A stretch of 64,000 nt of DNA from Owenia fusiformis (lineage: Eukaryota > Annelida > Polychaeta > Sabellida > Oweniidae), in assembly GCA_903813345.2 (NCBI GenBank), contig CAIIXF020000001.1, positions 43,743,366 to 43,807,365 on the forward strand. Direction: 5' to 3'. Of the stretch, positions 14,001 to 25,900 are shown in pieces (the stretch's first letter is position 1; every line of letters starts with the position of its first letter). Below the pieces are notes generated by a model. The model ran no database searches, was not told the origin of the DNA, and saw nothing but the letters and a program-made list of their open reading frames with translations. A program made the position numbers and the translations under genes.

Positions 14001-14082
14001 TATGTGGTTTGACAATTGGTTTCTTTTTATTTTCAGTTTGTTGATGGTCGGAAGAAACATATACAGGCTGACTCAGCCATAA
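2082..14082 (+). CDS. TMEM14C: TMEM14 family mitochondrial inner-membrane protein (TMEM14C-like)
   Basis: Four exons join in frame: 2082-2154, 4446-4547, 13276-13363 and 14037-14082 (stop TAA). Phases are 1, 1 and 2, and together they encode 102 residues. The protein begins [20 protein letters not shown] and contains [45 protein letters not shown] and a [10 protein letters not shown] tail. These are the hallmark blocks of TMEM14/UPF0136, a four-helix small membrane protein. Vertebrate TMEM14C sits in the mitochondrial inner membrane and supports protoporphyrinogen import for haem synthesis. The 14B/14C distinction may not apply to this lineage. The length is close to the vertebrate protein (about 112), with a shorter N terminus. 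Intron 2 (4548-13275) holds a separate gene at 7904. The gene is head-to-head with a syntaxin-like gene and tail-to-tail with PAK1IP1. Confidence 0.93.
2427..3317. mobile_element. DNA element with about 60-bp terminal inverted repeats
   Basis: The left end starts CGGGCTACTAGAG and runs through GAGTATGACCGGTTCT. The right end is its imperfect reverse complement and finishes CTAGTAACCCG. The arms are about 60 bp and enclose about 0.77 kb without a coding frame. It lies in TMEM14 intron 1 and directly abuts the next element. The superfamily is not assigned. Confidence 0.6.
3321..3606. mobile_element. Tc1/mariner-type MITE with TA duplication
   Basis: A 286-bp unit begins CAGTGCTCACCATAAATAAA and ends with its reverse complement. 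It is flanked by TA on both sides (3319-3320 and 3607-3608). The short TIR starting CAGTG and the TA duplication fit non-autonomous Tc1/mariner elements. There is no coding capacity. Confidence 0.7.
3800..4143. repeat. Partial copy of the ATGCGAGTAG dispersed MITE family
   Basis: This stretch matches the units at 10983-11315 and 21060-21490. Shared blocks include AAATTAAAATATGTCC, AATGACGTAAATCAAGATTA and the terminal CACATCTAGTCTATT. The 5' terminus is missing, so the copy is truncated. Confidence 0.6.
5046..5240. repeat. Fragment of a G-rich interspersed repeat
   Basis: It starts GGCCCGTAGCCAGG and runs into a poly-G tract and a GTTCG-rich stretch. A related CGTAGGGACCGGGGGTTCG block occurs near 53808. 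It is probably one end of a short DNA element. The boundaries are unclear. Confidence 0.4.
5749..6640. repeat. CCGT-headed dispersed repeat with an internal tandem array
   Basis: The head reads ACCGAACGAAATTCGAGAGG, followed by a run of CCGT/CTGT tetramers (5785-5860). Then come about five diverged units of about 130 bp carrying GATAACTCAAATACC, GGATTTGGTTCAAATTTTAT and CAAAATGGCGGCC blocks. A tail near 6580 reads GTTCGGTGGGATTTGCTAC, roughly an inverted version of the head. Related heads occur at 27845 (minus) and 42285 (plus). Reading frames here are chance products of the repeat. Confidence 0.65.
7904..8917 (+). CDS. Secreted PAN/apple plus fibrinogen-related domain protein
   Basis: An intronless 337-residue frame lies in TMEM14 intron 2 on the same strand. 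Residues 1-22 are a hydrophobic signal peptide. Residues about 65-125 carry four cysteines ([28 protein letters not shown]) in a PAN/apple pattern. Residues about 133-337 form a fibrinogen-related domain: [34 protein letters not shown], then [19 protein letters not shown]. Such proteins are usually secreted lectins that bind acetylated sugars or microbes. The DxDND calcium loop before the GGWWY block is replaced by a THENVTEN-type stretch, so calcium binding may be lost. The domain is slightly short (about 205 residues). Lack of introns could mean retroposition or simply a large intronless family. ATG 7904 is chosen because the signal peptide follows directly; ATG 7907 is equally possible. Confidence 0.85.
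   Translation: MMNVLTILIWLVCFYITLFCDKANTDKRGSFNNSGYSTKYYHEIGYIYTQPPMKTSVMSMAAYDMEIAAVQCLFTCQKENSAENLNCVAVNFNSENGTCQLLSNQPVYKYDECVVSDDHWTLYMEEPIKFPRDCEDIRKRTLDQYYEIQPDLDKPPFSVLCGIGPSMATYIQSHKSSSHFDFQNATWAQYRDGFRVYPPGLSYYWIGNENLHTLTSSRDYTIDFLCRVNRTFSLFILYSSILVGSEADFYRLNIGTCAYRTRDILNDAIWVTANDEAKINGSVFLTHENVTENACARQGGWWYNNCTNANFNTANGNMFWGSYDCSYGKIRVLRKKP
9225..9700. repeat. Short tandem repeat of GACCAATGCCATACCAAATGT type
   Basis: Between about 9240 and 9350 a unit of about 30 bp, with ATGTCCAAATATAGGACC and CAATGCCATACCAAATG, repeats at least three times. Inverted cousins occur near 6690-6760 (GGTATGGCATTGG). The rest of the stretch shares TTGCCATTCC and ACCATACC blocks with 5640-5720. It looks like degraded non-coding repeat. 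Confidence 0.45.
9935..10770. repeat. Tandem array containing AAAATGGCGGCCATTTT blocks
   Basis: About four or five units of about 140 bp repeat ACTATAACTCGAAAAGTAGT, GTTCATATTTGGTATGTGAA and TTTTGGTAGAAGG blocks. They end at GTTCGATGGGATTCGCTACG near 10727, which resembles the tail of the 5749-6640 repeat. The two arrays are therefore probably members of one superfamily that differ in their internal unit. Confidence 0.6.
10983..11315 (+). mobile_element. ATGCGAGTAG MITE family, copy in forward orientation
   Basis: The copy begins CAGATGCGAGTAGGTAG and ends CGCATCTAGTCTATT, so the termini are imperfect inverted repeats around AGATGCGAGTAG. Internal blocks are shared with copies at 3800-4143 and 21060-21490. 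Only the 5' end is repeated near 33590-33655. It is non-coding. Confidence 0.6.
11700..11836. repeat. Long hairpin (palindrome)
   Basis: TCGGCTACTGGATTTACCT near 11706 pairs with AGGTTAATCTGGTAGCCGAT near 11810. CTCATTTAAATATGAAT pairs with ATTCATATTTAAATGAG. It is a foldback of about 135 bp, probably the remnant of a MITE. Confidence 0.55.
12200..13205. mobile_element. Foldback element of about 1 kb with nested hairpins
   Basis: The outer arms (about 12205-12365 and 13050-13203) are reverse complements: CATTCACCAGGAAAGTAGAA on the left pairs with TTCTACTTTCCTGGTGAATG on the right. An inner pair brings GTAACTCGTTCGAAAA (12363) opposite TTTTCGAACGAGTTAC (12699). A C-rich element is inserted at 12724-13046. 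The whole lies in TMEM14 intron 2 just before exon 3. No coding frame is seen. Confidence 0.65.
12724..13046. mobile_element. hAT-like C/G-rich MITE inserted in the foldback element
   Basis: The left end reads CAGGGGCGGATCTGG and the right end is the reverse complement of CACTGGCGGATTAGG. CCTTG is repeated on both sides (12719-12723 and 13047-13051). The interior is made of GGCCC, poly-C and poly-T tracts. The TIR type resembles hAT MITEs. Only 5 bp of duplication match, where hAT usually gives 8. Confidence 0.55.
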
Positions 14083-16829
14083 ATGATCCTTTAGTTAGAT
14101 GACATTCCACTTACTTCATCAAAAGCTAGTGATTGGATAGCTCTAATAATATAGCTATTTTATGCAATAAACACTATTATCATGTGGTCTGTAAAATGAA
14201 GCCCTCTGATTGGTCAGTTCTTGTGCTGTACCAATCTGTATTGCTACTGAGGTTGTCCCCGTCAGTAATGTCCCTGAGAAGCTGTGTCTTCTGACATTTA
14301 TATAATTTTAGATTTTAACTCTAATCCCCACCTTCATTTCCATTTATATGTGAAAACCTAATAAATAGTAGTACCAATTTCTAAAACCAACTGTATTTAA
14401 TTCTAAAATGTGTCATACATGTTAAACATGCACTACCATTTGGAATATATTTATTATTTGGCAATGTAAATAAATGAAGTATATGACAAATAAACATGCT
14501 TTTTATACTTAAAATGCTACATGTTACGTTATCATGATGCTTTTGTTACGTAGAAGTAAAACAATTTTGACCAATCGACTTAAATCTTTTAACAAACCTT
14601 TCTAATATTATATTTTATCAATCTTCAATATGAATAAAACCCCAGTCACACCATTTGTGGTTGACAAATATATCAAATTAATGATCTAAAGAATTTACCA
14701 AACCTCCATAGATATACATGTATCATGATCTTAATGTTACAGAGTAGTATGTCTGTGTTACATGAAACGCCAGTGTTAAGCTATTGATTAACATATACTG
14801 AATTATTGATGATATGTAAATAATAATAATGTGTTCTCTATTGAATTGCATAATATTTACATAGTGGTGTACAATAGAAGCAATAGATCTTTATGATAAA
14901 TCCTATGCCACCTTTTCATATAGATGTACTTGTATTACAACCAGCTATGAGTATAACATCATCTAGCTGGCCAATATACAGTTTCTCTGATACTGTAGAT
15001 ACACTTATTTTGACACTGCTTCATTTGACTGATTTGCTCAATATTAGTTGCTATTTAATTTGGCAGATTCAGGACTGAAGTTTAATTTTTGTAGATGTTT
15101 ATGTCTTTAGGACAGGTGTTTACTAAGATATTTTCTGTATTTCCTTTAGAATAATGTAGAATTGATGACATGTTGACAGGAAAAGGGGCCACTGGATTTT
15201 AATTTCTGAAGTGCATTGGACAAAAATTTCAAACTGAAATTTGATGGATTTTTAATTTGGCGGATTTTCTCAATCCGCCAATTCGTCAAATTAAAACGGG
15301 AGGCAAATTTAGTGTATCTACAGTATATTAAAAGGGGCAGAATTTATGGGAAAGACCTATTATGTTCAGATGTTAGAAAACTGGCATTTGTACATTATGC
15401 TTGTTGGTCTTCATTAATTCCAAGAACCTTTGTTACTGATCCATAGCCAGATGAAGCAAACTGATGTTATTCTCATCAAAAATGGTGGACAAATATTATT
15501 CTGGTACCAATAAGCCTTTGAAATATGCCCACATTGCCATATCGCTTGCTCGCTGAAGGTCACCAGCTGCCATTTGTTCCAGACTCCGAATGCCAACTGC
15601 CAAATGCTAAACACTGACTGCAGAATACTAACTGCAGAACACCAACTGCCAACAGCTGCCTTAAAAAAGACCATAACAATATGTCACCACTTAGTGGTCT
15701 GCTTACGAAATATTTCTTAATATAAAAAAATGACAAGGCATTAACACTGTAAAATATCACGCCGACCGCCAAACACTGTCCACAAAAAAAGTCGAAGACT
15801 TAAAACTATAGTCACCACTTTTGGTAGTGACGTAAACCAAGAATATGTGTAATATGAACACTATTGATTAGATTATCCTTTCATCATTTTGTTCAGCCTT
15901 TTTATTAATTATGAATGCCATATTGAGTTACAAATAGAGTGCCATTTACATTACTATTAGTAAAATTGATCATTTTTTCAGAAATGTGAAAAGCTAAATA
16001 ATGATCATGTGACACCATGCATTTGCTTATACTAGCCTAAACACCTGATCTTGCATTTACATCTTGTGATGCTCTTACTCATTATTATGGGTTGACATGC
16101 TTATATTCTTTATTCAAAAGTGTATGGAATTTTTCCACTTGAAACAACATGCAGTTTGTTTTCCAGATAGGCCTAAACATCCATCTTGCTGCACCAAGAT
16201 ATAGCCCTACACTGGTCAACATGGGTACTGACACTGTAAATCCTCAATATCAATAATAATCCACGTTAGGGTATGGACATGAAGAAATGGGTAGGAAATG
16301 TAGGGATCGTAAGAAACTGGTCTCACCTTTTGTTTTAATCCAGTTGACAAAGGACACACAAATTCTTCATTCAGATTTCTCAGTCAACTCAGTCAATTTC
16401 TTGAACAATAGTCTTATATATTAGAAATAGAACCATATGAAAGGTTTATTAATTCTTAAAGTTCTCTTAATCTACTACACACATTTATTGTAAAATGGTA
16501 CAAGTCAATATGGCCACAAAAAATGACATTAAAATGTGAGTTTTTACCATTAAATGGTAATCATACTCACATTGTGGAATGGGCACCATATACAAGCCAC
16601 CTATAACATTCTCAGCTTTTAAATGACATTACATGTATGTGAATTGAACAAACAATCACTGAGGTTTCACTGGAGGATTTACATCTGTTACATCTGTATC
16701 CGATGGATAATTAAGGACGAGATCATTGAGTCAATGGGTAATTCCAATCCATTTCTTCAATTCTATGGTAAGGGATCGCAATACTCATGGTAACATAAGA
16801 AAATGTTATAGGACAAAGAGTTTAGTTTG
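14083..16829. other. Intergenic space between TMEM14 and PAK1IP1, with repeats
   Basis: It starts with the probable TMEM14 3' UTR. Possible polyadenylation signals AATAAA lie at 14469 and 14489. Short frames near 14893 and 15216 show no family features. From 15414 to 15850 there is a repeat with a small tandem array of CCAACTGCCAA type (15580-15660). Its TCACCACTTTTGGT blocks recur at 7250-7560. I see no gene here. Confidence 0.5.
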
Positions 16830-16835
16830 TTTATT
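16830..16835 (-). terminator. Possible PAK1IP1 polyadenylation signal
   Basis: AATAAA on the minus strand lies about 77 bases beyond the PAK1IP1 stop codon. Position and motif fit, but cleavage is not demonstrated. Confidence 0.4.
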
Positions 16836-16911
16836 TTCAACAGATTTTTTAATGAGAATGGTTCAGTTATGTTAAGTTCATGTACTGATATTATTTCTTG
16901 AGAATAAAAGT

Positions 16912-19900
16912 TTATCTGGTTTTAGTCTTTTTAGTTTTATTTTCTGGCATAGTCTCTGCACTTTTCTGAATTTTCTTTCTTTTCTTCTTATTTTTCTTTT
17001 TTGTGGTTCTTTCACCTGGAAGTAGATTAATTTCAATTTCAAGGTTTATTTAATTGTATGTTCTTAACATTTTATTTATATAAAATTAAAATTCATTCAA
17101 TATTCCTATGATTTCACTGAGTTCAGAACAAAAGTTAGAGAATAGTCAGGCTTGTGCCCAGGATTTGAAAATACACATAGGCTATTGAAAAGAATTGGCA
17201 TTAATTTCAACTATTGATAGTCACAAGGTAAGTAATTTTTTATGTATCCTTTGTTATGCCATGTATGTTCCAACATAATGTATCACTTGAATCAATACAG
17301 CTACATTTGTATGTTGCTAAATTGCAGATTTAAAAGCACAAAAGTTATCCCTACCATTGCTATCATCATTTGTTTCTTGCACAGCTTCAGTTTCCTCTTC
17401 TGATTGTTCCTCCTTCACTTTAGATGTACCTATAGATGTCTCTATATCAATGGCTGTAAGGCAGGTCAGTCTGAACTTTGTATCATGTTCCACTATCAGC
17501 TCACAATCTGATTGGTCAACCTAAGATAACAAGATTTTTTAAGACTTATTACGCCTAACCATCGATCTATTAACGTAATAAGGAAGTTGAAAGTTAAATC
17601 TTTTAAAACCTACATCACAATTTTTGCTTCAAACATGACAACATACAGCTAAAGTGTACAACCATATATTTTGTCACTGTACATTGTTGATGGTTAGCCG
17701 TGTGCAACTGATATATACGAGTAAATAAGCATGCTTGAAGTAAGGTTTCATCTGGAAGGGGGAAATAATTTCCCAGGCACATCAAATGTTCAAAGTAATG
17801 AGATACATTAAATGTCCCTTTAAGTCACCAAGTACAATTTAGTCATGTCTATTCAACCTATCACTTTCAAAGTTGAACGAAATTGTTTTTCCTCAGATTT
17901 TGTCATTTCTGACCCAAAAATAAAATAAAATGATTTTGAACTGAAACGTCCAGTATTTTTTTACCTAATTGTGCTCCCTCAAAGCCAGTAATATTGCCAG
18001 TTGAATACATACTAAATTCAGTATACTTAATTACCTTATCTGTATCTAGATTATAAACTTTAATATAGCCATCACTGGATGCAGTGACCAAGTGTGATCT
18101 TTCCGAATGGCCTGGTTTTTTCCTAACACAACATAAACCACGAACTCTACAAAAAAATGTAAAAAACAAAATGGCTAACATTTATTAAATGTAATGCTTA
18201 ACTGAGAAATTAACATCTCAGAGGTAAATATGTAACATAGACATATTGTACATCTACATATACATATAATGAAATTAATAATATTTGAATTTACCAAATT
18301 TCCATTCTGGATTTACACACATTCTAATGTTTCTATCTTTTGATTTCAGTGATCAGGGCTGTATTATATCAAATAGAATGAACATGGTACCTTGCATATG
18401 CTAGTATTGTAGGTAGTGTACCAAAATTATACTTACCTATTAGTCTTTGTATCAATTTGTTTGATCTCTCTGTTCTCAGATATGTTGTGTATATAGACAA
18501 TACCACCCTCTCCAGTGTATACAATCTCCTGACTCTAATAAGAGAATAATCAGATGTAATACAGTGAAATAGTTGTCTAGGGGATGGGTTGTCCAGGGGA
18601 TGAGTTGTCCAGGGGATGAGTTGTCCAGGGATGAGTTGTTCAGGGGATGAGTTTCAAGGGGATGAGTTGTCCATAAGCCAAGAGAAATATACAGCATAAA
18701 ATATAGTATAGGGATATTGTTTATTGTATCTTTATTTCCCACATCGGAGATACGAAGCAAAAATGGTTTTTACATAAACAATATCAGATTATAAGTAAGC
18801 TTACATAGAAAATACATAGAATAGAAAAAAAGTATTTACATATCAGAATTTTTTTAATAGACATTGAACATATGCAAGTTTTGCATTACTATTATGATAT
18901 TCCTAATGCCCAGGCAGGATCTGGATCAACCTACATAGTAACATATTATACATATTCTATCAAAAAAAATTAAGGAAATTGTACCAAGTTGTAATAAGTT
19001 ATCTACATACAGTCCTGGGTGCCCCAAAATAAATATTGTATCCAAAAAATGAAACAGGAATAAAAAAGAGAAACAGAAGCATGAACTTTACACATGATAT
19101 AAAGAGAATTAATTTTCAAACTAAATAGAGTTACCTTTTTGTGAAACTTTCAGATATTATACGATAAATAAAATAAGTTGTCTGCCAGATTTCAAGAATA
19201 TTCCTTCATCACTAACATACAAATTCCATGTATTGTCTCCGGTAGAATTCATTTCGAGACACCCTGTATATAATATGGTACCATAATGACTTACTGTCAG
19301 AAACAATGCAGCATAAATCCTTCCTGGAGCCTGCATGGAGCAGCAAACTTTGGCAGTCTGTAACAAAAATGAAAAACATGTGTAGGGTGTTTCAAAATGA
19401 TCATGTCCCATCAATAACCAATCTTAGATGAAAACCTTTATACTGATGTATTTATATAGGGGCGGATGGTTTAGGATTTGCTGTGGATGGGTGATAGTCA
19501 TTATGAAACAAACTGTATATGTGGGTCTGCTTTTTGCACATTGTGATGACTATATTTGGGCCTTACCATTAATAACATTGTGTCCATTGAGGTAAATGGC
19601 AAAACACTAATTGAAAATCTTCAGAATTTATTCTGAACGATCTAAGTTTAAGGTCATGAATGCAGTCATTTTTGTTTAAAGATATGTTATTTAATCCTTA
19701 CCTCAGTATTGTAAACATCTAACTTTTTATCACATATCACTGCATATCTATCACCATCTTGAGACCATACAACCCCATCACCAACTGAAACAAGAAAACA
19801 CTTTGGAATTCCTATTATAGAGTTGGAAACCTCCTATTACAGAGTTGGAATCCTTTTGTTGGGTCTAATATGCTTATGATTTCAGATGAAATATATTTGT

Positions 19901-22900
19901 TTTAGCATCTCAAATATATACAGGGTGGGCCAAAAAATGCCACTTTTTTTCAAGACACTATAACTTTTTCATTTTCAAACCTACATACACCAAATTTCGC
20001 AGTGCCAGGGGCCCTAAGTAATAATAATAATGTAATAACAAGTTCAACTTGGATTGTATTTGATCTAAAAGAGGAGTACAATTGGTCAGCCACCCTCTTT
20101 AATGATAGCCCTAAGTCTTAGTCGCCATGTTGATATAGCAGTATCAATGAAATGTTGACTACATTTGTTTTAACCTCTCTTAATTGCCAGCTTTAGTTGA
20201 GCAATTTTTGGGTACCTTTACACCATCTCCTGAAGACCTTCCCATACCTTATACTCACTGGGACTTACATCAGGACTTTTTGCTTTGTGATCATCAGGCC
20301 CTATCAGTTTAGATACATTATGAAAATTCTGTTCATTTCTCATGGCACACCACATGTTTAGGTGAAATGCTGGTGACATATTTCTTTCAAGTGAAAGTGA
20401 ACAATTCACAAAGAATGAATAGATTGCATCTTCAAGTTTGATTTGGTATAGCAAATTATGATTTTGGATCAAAAATTAAAAAGTTTTAGCATTTTGAAAA
20501 AAAAAGTGGCGTTTTTTGGGCTCACTCTGTATATTTATATTGTTCTTCTGGCTTTTTATATTTTACATGTGATATTAATGACAGTCACCCATAATTCTAA
20601 TATTATAATTTTCTGAATCCACATACTGTTTATAAATATGATCTGTTTGCTAATTCAACTAAGTGGCTTTATTATTTATAATCTATCGTTACAGTGGCAT
20701 AAAAAGGTCATATGATCACTGATCACTGTTAGACTGAATGAATGTTAGTTAACAAACAGGTTGTTTTTTATTTCAACTTCAAAATGTCAGGTTTAACTAT
20801 GTTAATCCAGTTCAACTAGCAGTTGCATTTAATATTGTAGTACAGAACACCTTCTCTAAAATGAGACATTTGGCAAGATTGGGGACAAATGGTGTAAATT
20901 ACAAGTATGGGCCCCAATAGATATGAGCATTAAGCTAGTTCAGTCAATTGCCAGTTCCATTTGACCAAAGTTGTTTAATAGATATATGAACAGATGGAAG
21001 GATAGACAGATGAATGAACACTGTGCAATTCTATAAGCTCACCATGTGAGCTCAAACAATAGACTAGATGCGAATAGAAATAATCTTGATTAACGTCATT
21101 AAATATTCAAAATTCAGTCAAAGTGATGTCATATTTGAAATCTACATGTAAAAGTACATCTAGATAAATGGTTTCGAAAATTGTTTATCAACTTTGAAAA
21201 TTTATTTTTTTTGAAAATGTGACTTCTAGCTCGGGTTGATTCCTCATAGACCCCATGTTACAAAATCACAAAAAGTGAAATATCTTTTCTTGTATTGGAC
21301 AGATAACATTTTATTTTACTGGACATATTTTAATTTGCATAACTATTAGATACATAAGGGTTATATAAAAATTGAGCCACTAAAACAGATGTAATTTAAG
21401 TTAAAGGTAACTTTCTACTATACCCGCCATGTTATCTGACCCGAACGAGCCACCTGGTGGCGAAACTGGTAACTACCTACTCGCATCTGCGTTATTGAAA
21501 GGTTTTAATAGTAAGGCAATTTGGATTCAATGGTAATTTTTGACTTGTGTTTTTTTTGTAACTAAGATGTGTTCAATTATATCCATATACATTTACTTGA
21601 CACCAAATACAGTGTTTTTTGCAATGGTCAGTCTACATAGTGTCCTGAGGACCTTAATCAGTACTTGACCTGTTCACTGCTAAAACTGACATTTTATCTT
21701 TTTTTGGTCATCATTCTATACATACTTAAATGTTATTCAAACAACCCTGAATAATAAAATGTATGAAGAATACATTACATTTAACTTTTTTTATGAAATG
21801 GTTCCTGATTTTCGACTTTTTTTTATATATTTTTAACACTAGTCACTGTTAAACTAAAATCAAAACCAATTAAAATTTGTCAAATAGTGAATATGACTAT
21901 GCATCTCCTTCTGAAGGCTTAATGGAAGCTGTAAAGTCCAACAGAAGTGCTTTTATTACTATTTTATTGAATGGTCTACGCTGATAGTTGGGCTTGGACC
22001 ATTCATGATAATTCAATGTTAGAATACAACAGAGAAAAATGATGAGAGGAATCCCATTTACAATTCTAATCTGTCTGGTTCTTGAGGAAGTCAATGGTGG
22101 AAAGGTAACTGCACACTGTAGGCTACATATTTTGCTTTTAATTGAACTCAACTTTGTGAGCTAGTATATTTTTATATATCTTAATTCACCATTTTATTAT
22201 CTAAGGTAAGTGTGCATGCTTGGATTTTTTTGCAATTTTGAAAAGTAGACCACTGAATATTCAAGTAATCCATACATTCTTAAGAATAATCAACCCTAAA
22301 TTAATAATCTAGGTATACTAATGCACCTTTTGAGCAAAAATTAAATATGTTATGGATGAACGGCCAAGGGACGATAGCCCCGAGGCTATTATTAGTGAAC
22401 AAAGAACCATTCTATACTCATTTCAAAACATAAATTAAATAAACATTAACAAGGTTACAGCAATTTGAGTGAAAAATAGTTATTCAGGTGGTTAATCCTC
22501 TAAGCACCCTGATCACAGTACTGTTTAGTAGCCATGTCCCAAGACAAGTGTTGATGGCCATCATACTGAGGGTATATAAATCAATTCAAACTCATCACAC
22601 TGATATTTTTCCAACGGATCATAAAGCAGAAAGAAACATTTTACAATGATATTGATAAAGACTGGGTGAACAATATTGTCAGAGTAAATTACCTTATATA
22701 GAAAATCATACATGTATTTTTGAGGAAAACAAGCACTGGTTCTTTCAGCGAGTTCAGAGGCTAATTCTCTTAACCTTAAAGAATATAGACAATGTTGAAC
22801 AATGTGACGTTTATCCTCTATTCAAAGCTTGTATGTTCGATCTTTCATTTTAGGTGCTGATCCAACCTTTTCCACTGTTTAAAACATCAAGAATTTCAGC

Positions 22901-25900
22901 CATAGAGCAGATAGCATTGATCCTCTCCAAAGCTGGCCACAGTGTTACATACTTCGTCCACACAGAGTATACTTCCTCTGAAATACTCCAGGCAGCAGCA
23001 AATGTTACCATAATTAAGTACGACTACCCAGTAAAGGATCTAACATACGATCTTGGAGAGAGTTCAATCCAGGGCCTAATGTCAATGACGATACTTGATG
23101 AAATGGAAATTATATTCAAACGAGGACAGCTGTATGACACATACATTAACTATTCAATACCTGCATATTTCTCAGAAATGAGTCAATGGAGAGGACTCAA
23201 AGCTCAAAACTTTGACTTAATAATATTTGACAGCCTGGATTTTGCATTGGGAAGGCTCATGAAAGAATATCTCGACAGGCCTGCTATACTTTGGTCAAAT
23301 GCTGGATATGAAGTCCATTATGACAATTGGTTGATGCCATTCCCTGTATCATACATACCAAATTTATTCATGCCATACAGTGACCAGATGAATTTCGAAG
23401 AACGAGTGATTAACACATTTTATTATGTTTTATTACAGTATCATTACATTCCATACTGGCGAGATATGGTAGATGAAAGTCTGGCAAAAGTGGCTGATAA
23501 GCTTGGACTTTCACGTGATATCAATCCTGTTCTCAATGATGCAGACTTGATTTTTATCCAATCCAACTCAGCATACTTCTACCCTCGCCCTATTATGCCT
23601 AATGTTATTCCTGTTCTTGGACTGAAAGACCGAGATCATAACCCAATTGATCAAACATATGTAAATTTTATAGATGGTGCTGATGATGCTGGTTTTATTC
23701 TTTTCACATTTGGTTCAATGCCAAAGGGAATGGATGAGAAACGCAGAGAAATATTTGCTACTGTGTTTGCCAGACGAAAACAACGGGTTTTATGGAGATA
23801 TGGTGGCCATCGTCCAAAATCACTTGGCAATAATACAATGTTATCACCATGGTTACCACAAAACGATCTTCTGGGGCATCCAAAATTGAAATTATTCATC
23901 ACTCACTGTGGAGCATCTGGTTCAGCTGAGGCTGTTTTTAATGGAGCATCTGTTATTGTATTTCCATTATTTTATGATCAGAGACATCACTGTGCAATTC
24001 TGACACAACGTCATAAAATGGGTTTAACTTTATCATATGCTGATGTGACAGAGGAGACATTATCAGCAGCATTAGATGAGGTCCTAGGCAACCCACAATA
24101 CAAGAAGAATGCTGCAAAGGCAAAGAAACTAGCCCGAGACCAACCCATCAATGCTACCTATACCATACAGTATTGGTGTGAATACATTATGAAGCACAAA
24201 GGCGCACATCACTTGAAATCAACTGCCACGTTTGAACTGAACTTCTTCCAGTACTTCTTGCTAGATATACTACTTCTAACTTTCATAATTGTAGTGATCT
24301 TCTTGGCTATCCTATATTGCACCATTAAACATGTGGTAATGTACTTATGCAAGTCAAAGAAACTGAAGACTGCATAAGTTCACGAAAACCCATCTAATCA
24401 AAATTTCAACATATGGCAGTCAATGAGGGAATACAAAATATGGTTAGCGAAAAAATGTTCACATTAGGGGTGTTCAGATTAGAGAGGTGTTTGGGCTAAA
24501 CAAGTTTTACTGTAATTCTTTATTTTTTGGATCAGATGATTAAAAACAGTTTAACAACCCGTAATAGGATTCTACCTCACATATTCTAAGTACCTCAGTA
24601 CAAAAATGAATGTACACACTCCTGATTTATGTCAGAAGCCTATTATCAGTTATGATCCCAATATGAAGCTCCTGAAAAGGTGTAAATGCCCTACACTCGT
24701 AAAAATCATTTTTCATATAATTTTTATTATAATTCTATTAACATATTTTAATGAAGGGTTCTAATAATTATCTAAAATAGTCTAAATACTGACTCAAATG
24801 CCTGTTACTACAACATATGGCTTCTTTTATTCAAATTTTCTAAAAAAAATATTTAAAAAAACAACTCTGATCGACGGGTTGGAGCAATTGATGGGGTGGA
24901 GCAAAATGATTTCATTAAATATTAAAAATAGTACCTTTAACAGTAGGACTAAGAATAAGTTTTTTGCATATGAAAGAAATAGTCTGAAGTATGTATTTTG
25001 AATTTTCCATGTGTTAATTACAGAGAATACAGTAAAGTCAATCATTTTCAAAAATACCTTGTTTGATGTTGGTAGTAAAGGCTGCCCTTCCAGTGACAAG
25101 ATTCCAAGTTTTCAATGTTTTGTCTTGACCTACGGAGAGTGCAAGCTTTCCACTTGGATGGAAAGAAACAGCATTAACAAAACCCCTGAAAATAGAGAAA
25201 TCATATCTTGTAATTTTACTGGAATTATGAAAACCATATACTTTCCTAACATAAATTACTGCTGAATAAAAAAAAATCCTTTGAGTAGGTGTGATACTAT
25301 TATTTTGCCCTCCAAATTTTTATTGCTACATGCTTTATTTCACATTAAAATGAAAAAGGAAAATATCATGGCAATAAACAAACCACAACTACATAGAGCA
25401 AACCATATAGATCCAAGTTAATTGAGGTTATGTTTGTTTATTCATTGCGACCATGCTTCATTGAATGTCAACAAAATGTTAATTACTTACATCTGGTCAT
25501 AAAATAATAATAAAATAATTCAGTTAATGTGAAGTTAATTTATTTAGTATCAGCGGATCTTAAATTCGCAAGTCGTGCAGTTTTTGGAGACTCATGCTTA
25601 GCTAGGATGAGAATGACCAATAAGAGACATATGTTTGTTTTAGCAGCGACTGTACACCTCATCATCATTACAAACTTAACTTGTGAAGTCCAAGGCTTAA
25701 GTAAGTACATTTTAATAATGATTTAGGGTGAAATAATCCAAATCAATTTTGTTTAAAGGTAGTATCAGATCTAGCAAACTTGCGAGAATGTATCACTAGA
25801 CTTGTCAATTCTATTTTCCTAAAATCACCAAAGTGTTTATTTGATTTGAGGAAAACTTAAGATTTTTAAAATTATGTATTAATTTTTCTATAAGTATGGT

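Noticed and set aside
14893-15446. Short plus-strand frames between TMEM14 and PAK1IP1
   Set aside because: There is no recognisable domain, signal, or splice partner in phase, and the region is repeat-rich. A gene is not supported.
23651-23902. Minus-strand and second plus-strand frames inside the UGT gene
   Set aside because: They overlap the UGT exon in other frames and show no domain or independent splice context.
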